A stretch of DNA of 38,175 nucleotides, taken from positions 1 through 38,175 of the forward strand of contig ONDA01000029.1 of assembly GCA_900316475.1 (NCBI GenBank). The letters are read 5' to 3'. Below are positions 1-7,625 of the stretch, piece after piece (position 1 is the stretch's first letter; each line of letters begins with the position of its first letter). A program made the position numbers and the translations under genes. The notes under the pieces were generated by a model, which had not been told where the DNA came from, searched no databases, and was given only the letters and a program-made list of their open reading frames with translations. The stretch is from an uncultured Prevotellaceae bacterium. Its GTDB lineage: Bacteria; Bacteroidota; Bacteroidia; Bacteroidales; Bacteroidaceae.

Positions 1-1
1 T

Positions 2-133
2 GTGACAGGTATCAGCACTGTAAAGACGGCAACCTCCATAGATGGTAACTTCTACGATCTGAGCGGTCGCCGCGTTACCAAGCCCACAAAGGGCCTGTAT
101 ATCGTAAACGGTAAAAAGGTCGTGATGAAGTGA
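2..133 (+). CDS. C-terminal end of a secreted protein with T9SS-type sorting tail (5' end outside window)
   Basis: An open frame enters from the left edge and ends at TGA 131-133, leaving 43 residues. The visible part ends with FYDLSGRRVTKPTKGLYIV followed by NGKKVVMK. This pattern (aromatic-D/N-L-x-G-R/Q-x-V, then GLYI-NGKKVV-K) is the C-terminal sorting tail common on Prevotella secreted proteins and resembles the type A sorting domain of the type IX secretion system. The three giant proteins further right end in the same kind of tail, so this is probably another exported surface or extracellular protein. The catalytic or binding part lies outside the window, so its function cannot be told. 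A hairpin terminator follows at 177-210. Confidence 0.75.
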   Translation: MTGISTVKTATSIDGNFYDLSGRRVTKPTKGLYIVNGKKVVMK

Positions 134-176
134 GAGAAGAATTAAACTCAAGGTCGTGAAATAAATAATATCAAAT

Positions 177-210
177 ATCGGGAGCGGACATTTCCGTTCC
201 CGATTTTTTT
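177..210 (+). terminator. Rho-independent terminator
   Basis: A 12-bp stem (177-188 with 193-204, one G-T pair) closes a four-base loop and runs into a T tract at 204-210. It lies 44 bp after the stop codon of the partial secreted-protein gene and would end that transcript. Confidence 0.85.
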
Positions 211-220
211 CGTCCAGCAT

Positions 221-393
221 GGGGCATACTTTAGTGACAGCGCTACCTTCAGACTCTCGACCAACAGGAGATAGGCAAGAGCTACGAGATGATTATCACC
301 AGTCTCTCCGGCCTATACCGTTACAAGACTCACAAAATTATTACTGTCGTTGGCAGATACCACGGCATCTCCACTGTCATCATAGAAAAATAA
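221..393 (+). pseudogene. Fragment resembling the GH3 family of adenylating enzymes
   Basis: Between positions 238 and 393 one frame reads LDQQEIGKSYEMIITSLSG, then LYRYKTHKIITVVGRYHG, and ends at TAA 391-393. This resembles the GH3 auxin-responsive family signature (YE-hydrophobic-T-SGLYRY-x-DVV-VVGFY), where acyl-adenylating enzymes of plants and many bacteria keep a conserved LYRY stretch. No start codon precedes it in this frame apart from an internal ATG at 289. A frame with GAYF at 221-232, reminiscent of the upstream GH3 motif, is out of register, which suggests a frameshift. The roughly 500-residue family length is absent on both sides, and the family's C-terminal portion is cut off by the terminator at 392-421. 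I read it as a decayed remnant. The match is from memory of the motif only and could be chance. Confidence 0.4.
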
Positions 394-421
394 AAGAGTG
401 TAAAAATCACCACTCTTTTTT
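392..421. terminator. Bidirectional terminator
   Basis: A 9-bp stem (392-400 with 411-419) has a T-rich run on both strands: the stem's T tract on the plus strand and TTTTATTTTT on the minus strand. It lies just after the stop of the leftward DUF2795 gene and after the GH3-like fragment, so it can end transcripts from both sides. Confidence 0.7.
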
Positions 422-423
422 TC

Positions 424-645
424 TTAATACTCGTCCTCGTTGAAGAGGAAGTCCTCTTTGGTGGGGTAGTCGGGCCAGATGTCCTCTATGCTTTCGTAGA
501 TGTCGCCCTCGTCCTCAATCTCCTGAAGGTTCTCCAGAACCTCTAACGGAGCCCCCGAACGGATGGCGTAGTCTATCAGTTCGTCTTTGGTGGCGGGCCA
601 GGGGGCGTCTTCGAGTTTCGATGCTAATTCCAGTGTCCAATACAT
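424..645 (-). CDS. DUF2795 family small acidic protein
   Basis: A 73-residue acidic protein beginning MYWTLELASKLEDAPWPATK and ending in FLFNEDEY. The sequence, with PWPATKDELIDYAIRSGAP in its first half, matches my memory of the DUF2795 family, which is well conserved in Bacteroidales and about this length there. No catalytic motif is visible and the function of the family is not known to me. The start ATG at 643-645 is preceded by an AT-rich leader, typical for Bacteroidetes. The gene has its own promoter (719-749, minus strand), so it need not depend on the adenosyltransferase gene upstream. Its leader carries a short GC hairpin at 688-701. Confidence 0.85.
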   Translation of the reverse strand: MYWTLELASKLEDAPWPATKDELIDYAIRSGAPLEVLENLQEIEDEGDIYESIEDIWPDYPTKEDFLFNEDEY

Positions 646-687
646 AATTATTTGCGATTTTTAGATTTAAAATTTACAATTTATTAG

Positions 688-706
688 GACCGGAAGCGGT
701 CTTTTT
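688..706. other. Short GC hairpin in the leader of the DUF2795 gene
   Basis: GACCG and CGGTC (688-692, 697-701) pair around a four-base loop. On the plus strand it is followed by TTTTT (702-706), which looks like a small terminator. On the minus strand it sits within the roughly 65-nt untranslated leader of the DUF2795 gene. Which role applies, if any, cannot be told. Confidence 0.45.
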
Positions 707-718
707 CCCAATTTGGCC

Positions 719-749
719 GCAAAAGTACTCATTTTTTTCTTACTTGCAA
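719..749 (-). promoter_or_regulatory. Bacteroidetes-type promoter of the DUF2795 gene
   Basis: On the minus strand TACTTTTGC (727 to 719) matches TAnnTTTGC. A TTG at 749-747 lies 19 bp upstream. The TTG falls inside the 3' end of the adenosyltransferase gene, so the promoter overlaps the preceding coding sequence. Confidence 0.7.
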
Positions 750-1303
750 GCATTTTGCCATATAATTTCGTCTTGGCCGCTGTTAAAATTTATTATTTTG
801 GCTAAAACAAAGAGATAATCGCTCAACCTGTTGACGTACTGCTGTATCTCCTCGCCCACCGTGGCCACCTCGGCCAGAGCGGCAATGCGGCGCTCGGCAC
901 GTCGGCAGACGGTGCGTGCCACATGGGCTTGGGCGGCAGCTTGTGTACCGCCAGGCAGGATGAACCCCTGCCGTTCGGGCAGCAGTGCCATCAGGCGGTC
1001 TACCTCCTGCTCTAAGAATGCTGTCTCACCCTCGGCCAGGTGGGCCGACGGGTAGAGCGGTGTCTGACTCTGGTCGGTGGCCAGGTGTGTGCAGACGTTA
1101 AACAGGTTGTTCTGTATGCGGATAATGGCCTGCCGGTTGTCGTCGCCATCCATCATGGCTGCCAGCAGTCCTAAGTGGGCGCTCAGCTCGTCGACGGTGC
1201 CGTAGGCTTCCAACCGTATGTCGCTCTTCTTGATGCGCACGCCGCCAACGAGGCTTGTCGTGCCTTTGTCGCCTGTCTTGGTGTAAACTCTCGTAATTTT
1301 CAT
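740..1303 (-). CDS. Cob(I)yrinic acid a,c-diamide (cob(I)alamin) adenosyltransferase, PduO type
   Basis: A 187-residue protein starting MKITRVYTKTGDKGTTSLVG, the hallmark N-terminus of PduO/MMAB-type ATP:corrinoid adenosyltransferases. These transfer the 5'-deoxyadenosyl group of ATP to cob(I)alamin to make adenosylcobalamin. The conserved TKTGDKG loop (residues 8-14, ATP binding), the YGTVDELSA segment (around residue 34), and the RxxCRRAERR helix (around residues 129-138) are all present, and the length is normal. It lies 12 bp downstream of the methyltransferase-like gene and is probably co-transcribed with it. No other cobalamin gene is in the window, so it most likely serves corrinoid salvage for an adenosylcobalamin-dependent enzyme elsewhere. 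Confidence 0.93.
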   Translation of the reverse strand: MKITRVYTKTGDKGTTSLVGGVRIKKSDIRLEAYGTVDELSAHLGLLAAMMDGDDNRQAIIRIQNNLFNVCTHLATDQSQTPLYPSAHLAEGETAFLEQEVDRLMALLPERQGFILPGGTQAAAQAHVARTVCRRAERRIAALAEVATVGEEIQQYVNRLSDYLFVLAKIINFNSGQDEIIWQNACK

Positions 1304-1315
1304 ATCGTTTTCAGG

Positions 1316-1843
1316 TCAGAAGTTAATGATATAGTCTTGTTTCACGCGTTTGCTGTCTGTCAGCACGAGACCGCAGTAATAGAGGTCGAACGTCACCCTT
1401 GCCCGCTCGTCGGCCTTGAGCCGCCGCCAGGCCTGCCTGTCGCGCCATAGTCCCTCGACCACGATGACCGAGCGGTCGTCCACGCGTCCTTCGAGCCTGT
1501 CCAGCAGACCGTCGGCCTCGCTGATGTCGACGTGCAACAGCTCTATGTTGCCCGTCATCTCGCTGACGACCTTGGCCCGTCGGCACCCCGCCCGCCAGTA
1601 GTCGTGGTAGTCGCTGCTGACAATCGTCTGTGGCTGCCGCCAGTTGGCCAGTCTGAAGTAGAGCCGTCCTAACTTCCGTCGCAGCCATCCGTCGCCGCGG
1701 CCCGTCTCGCTATACTGGTAGTAAGGCCAGTGCTCGTTGACGACATAGCGTACCATCCAGTAGTCTGTTGGCGACTGGATGCCGAAGCCGCGACAGTGGC
1801 TGATGCGGCTGAACCAGACGAGAAGGCGTGTCAGCTGATTCAT
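1316..1843 (-). CDS. Degenerate SAM-dependent methyltransferase-like protein
   Basis: A 175-residue protein beginning MNQLTRLLVWFSRISHCRGF. It resembles a Bacteroidetes family of class I methyltransferase-fold proteins that begin with an HGIHSPF-type motif (here FGIQSPTDYW, around residue 20) and end with a strand pair like VTFDLYYCGLVLT and IINF. Usual members are longer, about 240-260 residues as I recall, and carry a glycine-rich SAM-binding motif after a LFRLVNY-like helix. Here the helix (LYFRLANW) is followed by QPQTIVSSDYHDYW with no glycine loop, so SAM binding is doubtful. I chose the ATG at 1841-1843; an in-frame TTG 12 bp upstream lies inside the -7 promoter element. It is first in a leftward pair with the adenosyltransferase gene. 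Function unknown. Confidence 0.65.
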   Translation of the reverse strand: MNQLTRLLVWFSRISHCRGFGIQSPTDYWMVRYVVNEHWPYYQYSETGRGDGWLRRKLGRLYFRLANWRQPQTIVSSDYHDYWRAGCRRAKVVSEMTGNIELLHVDISEADGLLDRLEGRVDDRSVIVVEGLWRDRQAWRRLKADERARVTFDLYYCGLVLTDSKRVKQDYIINF

Positions 1844-1851
1844 TGTCAGTG

Positions 1852-1860
1852 GCAAAGGTA
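1852..1860 (-). promoter_or_regulatory. -7 promoter element of the methyltransferase-like/adenosyltransferase unit
   Basis: TACCTTTGC on the minus strand fits TAnnTTTGC and ends only 8 bp before the ATG at 1843, implying a very short or absent leader. No clear TTG was found at the usual distance. Confidence 0.6.
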
Positions 1861-1899
1861 CGAATATTTTTCAAATAAGCGCATAAAGAGCGGCGAAAA

Positions 1900-1932
1900 T
1901 TTGGCCGTTTCATTCTTTTTCCGTAATTTTGC
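1900..1932 (+). promoter_or_regulatory. Promoter of the first giant secreted-protein gene
   Basis: TTTG (1900-1903) and TAATTTTGC (1924-1932) are separated by exactly 20 bp, a full match to the Bacteroidetes -33/-7 arrangement. The start codon follows about 60 bp downstream. Confidence 0.85.
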
Positions 1933-1992
1933 AGCGAAAACTGTAAAAACGAGTACTTAAAAGAATAACAACAACTAAAACAATAAACATTT

Positions 1993-4900
1993 ATGAAACA
2001 AACAAACTATTTTAAATTACTACTGCTCAGCCTGCTGATGCTGGTTGGGGCAGGAAGTGTGTTTGCAGAAACCTATAAGATTTCTTTTAACGGAAAAGAC
2101 TCTGCAACACCTGCTGGTTTCTTTACTTTCGAAGGAAACCATAACTTTAACAAAAAATTTACAGGTGCAACCTACGATGGGACCAGTTATACGAGTGGCC
2201 TGAAGATGGAGGGCTCGACGGTTATAAAATTTTCAACAACGGGTGCGTCTGTAGTGACTATTGTTCAGTCGACGTGGAGCGAAAAAACTATCAAGCTCGA
2301 TGGTAACGAATTGGCAATTGCTAGTGCTACAGCAGGTACGGGATGTCGCATTTATACTGTTGCGAATGTTGCTGCAGGTGACCACACGATATCTCGTGGA
2401 AGTGGGGAAAATGGCCTTTTCTTTATTCAGGTTGATGTCGCCGACTCTCGCACGGCTACATCCCTCAGCTTTGCAACGACTTCTGGTTCAGCCGATATTA
2501 ACGACGGTACGTCGTTTACGTTACCTACGCTGACAAAGGCGCCGGCAGAATTGGCGGTGACCTATTCAAGCAGCAACACGAGCGCCGCTACTGTAAATAG
2601 TTCAACCGGTGCCGTGACGATGAAGAAAAAGGGCAAGACTATAATAACTGCTTCATTTGCAGGCGATGCTACTTACAAGCCTTCAAAGGCCGAGTTCACT
2701 CTGACCGTAGCAGACCGTACGGCTGTGTTTGACAAGTCCAAGCTTTATGTCGTGAAAGATTACAATTTTGACGCCATGGGGACTATAACACCTTCTCTTC
2801 AGTCAACTAAGGCGGGTAAAATTTGGAATCAAGCTAATTCAAAGAATAATGATGTCTTCCGTTGTACCAATTCTGGCTTAGAGTCATTGGCTCTTCAGGC
2901 CGTTTTTGATAAAGACAAGAAAGGATGGAAAATCGGAAATGATCCTAAATGGGGTCTCTACTTGGGTAGTGGAGGCGGCCGTTGTGCAGCTATCTGCGAT
3001 GTGAAGAAAGACTGGATTGTAGAATTCATCCATAACAGTGAAAATTCTTTCTATACTAAGAACGATGGCGAGGATGACGGTGTGGATAAGACGGAACTTG
3101 TCGTTGAGAAGAACCACCATGTTTATAAAGCCAACGAAGATGGTATGGTTGGCTTTGAAATCGTAAAGGATCATTATGTCCATCAGATTATTGTTTATAC
3201 CAGCAATCTGCTTGACATTCCTGCTGAAAACATAGCAGCTTATAAAGCGAAGGCTGCTGATACGGAGTTTGCAGTGACGCTGACCGACGCTGTGGTAACT
3301 GCTGTCAATGGGACTGATGTGTATTTGGAAGATGCTTCTGCAGGCATCAAGTTGGCACAAGGCGAACTCGGCTTGGCTTTAGGCGACAAGCTTAATGGTA
3401 AAATCATTCTGAAGCGTACTGCTGATGGTGCAGAGACGACCGCTGCCACCAACCTCGATAACATCACCAAGACCGCTGGTGAAGTCACCCCGACGGCTGC
3501 TACCGTTGCTGAGGCTCTGACCGAGGCCAAGCAGGATATGTACATGCAGCTGAGCGGTGTCACCGTGACGACCGATGGCAATGACGTCTTCGTCAACCAG
3601 GGCGGTAAGACCATCAAGGTGCTCAATACGCTGTTCGCCGACGCTATCACTACCATTAGCGGTAAGAAGCAGTTGGAGTCGATAGCAGGTATTGCTACTG
3701 CTGAGGGCTTGATGCCGACGAAAGCCGCCGACATCGTGCTGGGCGCGAACGCAGACAAACTGCAGGTAGTAGACAATATCGCTGCCTTCAAGGCTCTGGC
3801 CGACAAGGAGCAGGCTCAGCTGACGCTCACCGATGCCTACGTCACCTTTAAGACTGATGATTTTAGCTTTGTGCAGGATGCCTCGGGTGCCGTGAAGATT
3901 GACAAGGCATTGGCCTCTGATGCTGCCGGCAAGAAGCTGAACGGCTACTTCTCGGCTCAGCTCACTATCGCTGAGAATACGATTGACAAGCAGGCTGACG
4001 CTATTGCTGCCAGCAGCAGTTATACGTCGGCTGACGGCGTGTTCATCCCCACCGTCTATGAGGACCTGAACCAGCTGAAGACCCCCGCCGCATTATATAA
4101 TATGGTACGCGTAGGACGCTCTAAGATTAATACTGATGGTGGCGTGAGCATGCTGGAGACTGCCAACGGTCAGGGCTCTATTGCTGTTCGCGACGTACTG
4201 GCAACAGGCGTTACCGTGCCCGATAACCTGGCCTTCTTCACTGGTATCGTGCTCTACGACAATAATGAGTATGTACTGGCTCCCGTCCACGAGGACTCAC
4301 TGCAGGAGTATGTGGCTTCTGTCACCGACTATGTGGTTGACGTCGTCGAGGAAGGCGAAACGCTGGAGGCTGGCGACACGAAGATGCTGACAGGCGTCAT
4401 GATGACCGTTGCCGAAGATGCTCCCATCGTGGCCGAGGCCAAGACCGTCGGCGAGGGCGATAAGCAGAAGAACTTCACCGCAAAGATTGAAGGTAACAAT
4501 TACCAGTTCGAGGCTACAAAGACCGGTACGCTGACCGTCTATACCGAGAAGCAGCCTAAGCAGAAGCTGAACGTCACCGAGGACGGCGAGGCTATGAAGG
4601 ACTTCACCGACTTCGAGCAGAAACTCGACTCTATCCAGATTCCTGTCACTGCCGGCCACAGCTATCTGCTGTCGACCACCGTGCCGCCGCTGAATCTCTA
4701 CGGCTTCACCTTCACGCCCGAGGATAAGAACGCTCTCGACCTGGCTCGCAACATCGCTACGTTCAAGAAACTCTACGGCGGTATGGTGGCTGTCGAGGAC
4801 ACCCTGATGCTCAACGACGCCGTCGTCACCTATGTCAAGGGCGATAACGTCTTCGTTGAAGACGCTTCCGGTGCCATTGTCTTCCGCGAGACCCAGATAC

Positions 4901-7446
4901 AGTTCTACGTTGGTCAGAAGCTTAACGGCTTCATCATCGGTAAGAACAAGGACTTCAAGCGGATGCCTATCCTGACGCATAGCGCCAAGACCAAGAACTC
5001 TGAGTTCAAGGTAGAGAAGGGTACCGCCCAGAGCAAGCCCATCACCATTGAGGAGGCTCTGAAGGAAGAGTCTCTGGCACGCTTCGTGACGCTCTCTAAT
5101 GTCCGTCCCGACAGAGATCGCTACGGCTTCCGCGTACTCACCGACGCTGCCGGAAACAGCATCCGTATTGATGACTATTTCAACGTGTTCTTCGAACTGC
5201 CCGAGTATATCAAGACCATCGAGGGTATCGTCGGTATCGACGCCGAGGGCACACAGTTCTTCTGGCCCACTTCTAAGGAGGGCGTCGTCGCCAAGCCTGT
5301 TCCTGCAACCTTGGCTACCGGCAAGTACTACCTGAAGAATGTTGGCAGCGGCCTGTTCTGGGGTGCTGGCAACGACTGGGGCACACGCGGCTCACTGGTG
5401 AAGCATGCTGAGTTCGTCACGCTGCACGACCAGGGTGATGGCATCTACAAGATGGAGTCTCAGGTGAGCAACGGCGGTACAGCCTACTACTTCGAGGGCG
5501 ACTACATGGACAATGCCAACCCGATGAGTCTGAGCATCAACAAGACCAAGACCGAGGGTGTCTACACCATCGCCAGCCCCGACGAGAAGCTCTTCGGCTA
5601 CGACGGCACGTCGACCGTGCTCGGCAAGAATGTTGCCGACGGCGAGAATGCCCAGTGGCAGATCATCTCTGAAGACGAGATGAAGGCTACGCTCGATGAC
5701 GCCACTGCGGATAACGGCGTCGACGCTACGTTCCTTATCCTCGACCCGAACTTCGGACGTAACAACCGCAACGTCGGTGCATGGACAATGGCCAACGAGG
5801 GCGTTGCCTACAACCTGTCTGGCGGTAACAATATCAACAACTGCGCCGAGTCTTACATGTCGACCTTCGTCCTGAGCCAGGAGGTGAGCGTTCCCAACGG
5901 TAAGTACGTGCTGAACGCCCAGGCTGCCGTGACGTTCCATGACGACCGCGTCATCAAGGACTACGACGGCAACGGCTATCCTCAGATTACGGCCAACGAC
6001 CAGGTAAGCGACTTCAAGGAGATGGAGACCGACGACCGCCTGAGCAATATGGGACGGCTGAGCGAGCAGTTCACTGCCGGCAAGTATGCTGTTGAGCCTA
6101 TCACGATCTATGTCACCGACGGCAAGCTGACTATCGGTGCCAAGAGCGAGCGCAACGACATCTGGGCTATCTGGGACAACTTCGAGCTGACCTACTACGG
6201 ACCTGCTGCCGCTCCCGTTGAGACAGCCCGCGTTTGGGACTTCACGCAGTGGAGCGCCGCTACAGTAGCAAACTTGAAGGCTGACGCCGCTGCCTCGAAG
6301 ACCAGCGGCTGGAGCGATGTAGAGAAGAAGGCCGACGCAGAGGCTGACAAAGAGCCTACCGAGGCTTCCAAGGACAAGTGCTTCTGGTTTGCTGGTACTG
6401 TTGATGCCGATGGCGAGCTGACCGCAAACGGTGTGAAGATTGCTGAGACCAAGGGTCTGAAGTTCTATCCCACCTACGCTGCAAACCGCTCATTGGCTAT
6501 TGCCGTTGATTATCCTGAGACGTCACTGGGTACCTATGCTGGTCCTTCCTACCTCTGGCTGGGTGGTGGCAAGAACTCTCTGGCCGTCTTCACGATTCCT
6601 AACGTGACTGCCGGTTCTACCATCACCGTCGAGGTTGAGTCGCACAAGCCCTCTGAGGGCCGTGGCATCGAACTCTACAGTGCCGTAGGTTCCGACGACA
6701 AGGTGGTTGCCGACAGCAAGATTGGCGACAGCTTCACGCCGAAGACCAAGGAAAGCTACAGCTGGACTGTCGAGAATGATGGCGACGTGACCATCTATAA
6801 CACTAACGGCTGCCACCTCTACACCCTGAAGGTAGAGCCTGTACAGGCAAAGCAGTTCGACGTCACCTACGCTCTGGCAGAGGGCGAAACCCACGCTTCC
6901 GCTGAGACCGTCAGCATCAAGGACGAGACTGGCGAAGAGGTTGCTACGCTGACCTTCGGCGAGGCTGGTGGTGCCGACTTCAAGGCCGCCAAGGGTGATG
7001 CCCATGTTGAGGGCTTCGCTGCCTTCACTGAGGGTAACGGCCAGAACGGTGAAAAGACCGGTGGCACGTTCTACGTCTTCAAGCCCGCTTACAATGGTAA
7101 GGCCGACTTCGCCATCGTGCTCAATGGTGGAAAGAAGTTCTACATCGAGGAGGACGGCACGGCACTCGCTGACTACAACGGCATTACTGTCGACGAGAAG
7201 AAGTACGGCACTTTCACCTGCGACGTCAAGGCTGGCAGCACCTACAAGGTCTACTGCGCCGGTTCTAAGTTAGGCTTCTATGGCGTACGTTACTACAACA
7301 CCGAGAATCCTGTCACTGCCATCGAGCAGGCTCCCGTCGTCCGCATCGTTGACGATGCAGTCTACAACCTGCGCGGTCAGAAGGTGACAGGCACGCTCAA
7401 GCCCGGTCTGTACATCAAGAATGGCAAGAAGATTGTCATCAGATAA
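1993..7446 (+). CDS. Giant secreted multi-domain protein, probable T9SS cargo (paralogue 1)
   Basis: An 1817-residue protein. Residues 1-25 form a signal peptide (charged start, long leucine run, ending SVFA). An Ig-like Big_2-type domain spans about 151-240 (VTYSSSNTSAATVN). A lectin-like beta region follows to about 407. OB-fold-like units come at about 411-500, 591-780 and 916-1099, the last carrying DAVVTYVKGDNVFVEDASGA. A beta-trefoil-like domain (KYYLKNVGSGLFWGAGNDWG) lies at about 1103-1230, a galactose-binding-like domain at about 1242-1405, and two more beta domains reach about 1770. The sorting tail YNLRGQKV...GLYIKNGKKIVIR ends the protein. No catalytic motif was seen. It is monocistronic, with its own promoter and terminator. 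Glycan or matrix binding on the cell surface is an inference. Residues from about 1103 to 1405 are nearly identical to paralogue 3. Domain names rest on pattern recognition only. Confidence 0.85.
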   Translation: MKQTNYFKLLLLSLLMLVGAGSVFAETYKISFNGKDSATPAGFFTFEGNHNFNKKFTGATYDGTSYTSGLKMEGSTVIKFSTTGASVVTIVQSTWSEKTIKLDGNELAIASATAGTGCRIYTVANVAAGDHTISRGSGENGLFFIQVDVADSRTATSLSFATTSGSADINDGTSFTLPTLTKAPAELAVTYSSSNTSAATVNSSTGAVTMKKKGKTIITASFAGDATYKPSKAEFTLTVADRTAVFDKSKLYVVKDYNFDAMGTITPSLQSTKAGKIWNQANSKNNDVFRCTNSGLESLALQAVFDKDKKGWKIGNDPKWGLYLGSGGGRCAAICDVKKDWIVEFIHNSENSFYTKNDGEDDGVDKTELVVEKNHHVYKANEDGMVGFEIVKDHYVHQIIVYTSNLLDIPAENIAAYKAKAADTEFAVTLTDAVVTAVNGTDVYLEDASAGIKLAQGELGLALGDKLNGKIILKRTADGAETTAATNLDNITKTAGEVTPTAATVAEALTEAKQDMYMQLSGVTVTTDGNDVFVNQGGKTIKVLNTLFADAITTISGKKQLESIAGIATAEGLMPTKAADIVLGANADKLQVVDNIAAFKALADKEQAQLTLTDAYVTFKTDDFSFVQDASGAVKIDKALASDAAGKKLNGYFSAQLTIAENTIDKQADAIAASSSYTSADGVFIPTVYEDLNQLKTPAALYNMVRVGRSKINTDGGVSMLETANGQGSIAVRDVLATGVTVPDNLAFFTGIVLYDNNEYVLAPVHEDSLQEYVASVTDYVVDVVEEGETLEAGDTKMLTGVMMTVAEDAPIVAEAKTVGEGDKQKNFTAKIEGNNYQFEATKTGTLTVYTEKQPKQKLNVTEDGEAMKDFTDFEQKLDSIQIPVTAGHSYLLSTTVPPLNLYGFTFTPEDKNALDLARNIATFKKLYGGMVAVEDTLMLNDAVVTYVKGDNVFVEDASGAIVFRETQIQFYVGQKLNGFIIGKNKDFKRMPILTHSAKTKNSEFKVEKGTAQSKPITIEEALKEESLARFVTLSNVRPDRDRYGFRVLTDAAGNSIRIDDYFNVFFELPEYIKTIEGIVGIDAEGTQFFWPTSKEGVVAKPVPATLATGKYYLKNVGSGLFWGAGNDWGTRGSLVKHAEFVTLHDQGDGIYKMESQVSNGGTAYYFEGDYMDNANPMSLSINKTKTEGVYTIASPDEKLFGYDGTSTVLGKNVADGENAQWQIISEDEMKATLDDATADNGVDATFLILDPNFGRNNRNVGAWTMANEGVAYNLSGGNNINNCAESYMSTFVLSQEVSVPNGKYVLNAQAAVTFHDDRVIKDYDGNGYPQITANDQVSDFKEMETDDRLSNMGRLSEQFTAGKYAVEPITIYVTDGKLTIGAKSERNDIWAIWDNFELTYYGPAAAPVETARVWDFTQWSAATVANLKADAAASKTSGWSDVEKKADAEADKEPTEASKDKCFWFAGTVDADGELTANGVKIAETKGLKFYPTYAANRSLAIAVDYPETSLGTYAGPSYLWLGGGKNSLAVFTIPNVTAGSTITVEVESHKPSEGRGIELYSAVGSDDKVVADSKIGDSFTPKTKESYSWTVENDGDVTIYNTNGCHLYTLKVEPVQAKQFDVTYALAEGETHASAETVSIKDETGEEVATLTFGEAGGADFKAAKGDAHVEGFAAFTEGNGQNGEKTGGTFYVFKPAYNGKADFAIVLNGGKKFYIEEDGTALADYNGITVDEKKYGTFTCDVKAGSTYKVYCAGSKLGFYGVRYYNTENPVTAIEQAPVVRIVDDAVYNLRGQKVTGTLKPGLYIKNGKKIVIR
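4741..5292 (+). repeat. OB-fold-like module, copy 1 (of three paralogous genes)
   Basis: Encodes about 184 residues starting LARNIATFKKL and containing KGDNVFVEDASGA, QFYVGQKLNG, EKGTAQSK and WPTSKEG. Paralogues 2 (11898-12450) and 3 (18646-19190) carry the same module in the same relative position. Confidence 0.85.
5298..6204 (+). repeat. Near-identical 0.9-kb block, copy A
   Basis: Encodes the trefoil-like and galactose-binding-like domains. It aligns with 19194-20094 in paralogue 3 with long stretches identical at the DNA level, silent positions included (for example from 5725 onward). The two differ by a 6-bp indel near 5550. This implies recent duplication or gene conversion. Confidence 0.9.
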
Positions 7447-7476
7447 GAAATAAGTTCAGATATTTAAATAACGTTA

Positions 7477-7514
7477 AAAGAAGTGGGAATATGTTGAAAT
7501 ATTCCCACTTCTTT
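7477..7514 (+). terminator. Hairpin terminator after paralogue 1
   Basis: A perfect 16-bp stem (7477-7492 with 7499-7514) has a six-base loop GTTGAA, 30 bp after the stop codon. The T tract is weak (the distal arm itself ends CTTCTTT). The loop supplies the TTG of the next promoter. Confidence 0.8.
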
Positions 7515-7525
7515 GCTATATTTGC
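7494..7525 (+). promoter_or_regulatory. Promoter of the second giant secreted-protein gene
   Basis: TTG at 7494-7496 and TATATTTGC at 7517-7525 are spaced by 20 bp, a full Bacteroidetes match. The TTG sits in the loop of the upstream terminator hairpin. The start codon lies about 100 bp downstream. Confidence 0.8.
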
Positions 7526-7625
7526 ACGTTAATGTACACGATGGTGCGGTTTGTGTATAGAAAACGCCCAAAAGATCACGAAAATAACTAATAACAATAT
7601 TATTATTAACTAAAAACAAAAAATT

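Noticed and set aside
219-443. A 74-codon plus-strand frame starting MGHTLVTALP
   Set aside because: It is out of frame with the GH3-like stretch, has no recognisable features and runs across the terminator into the DUF2795 gene.
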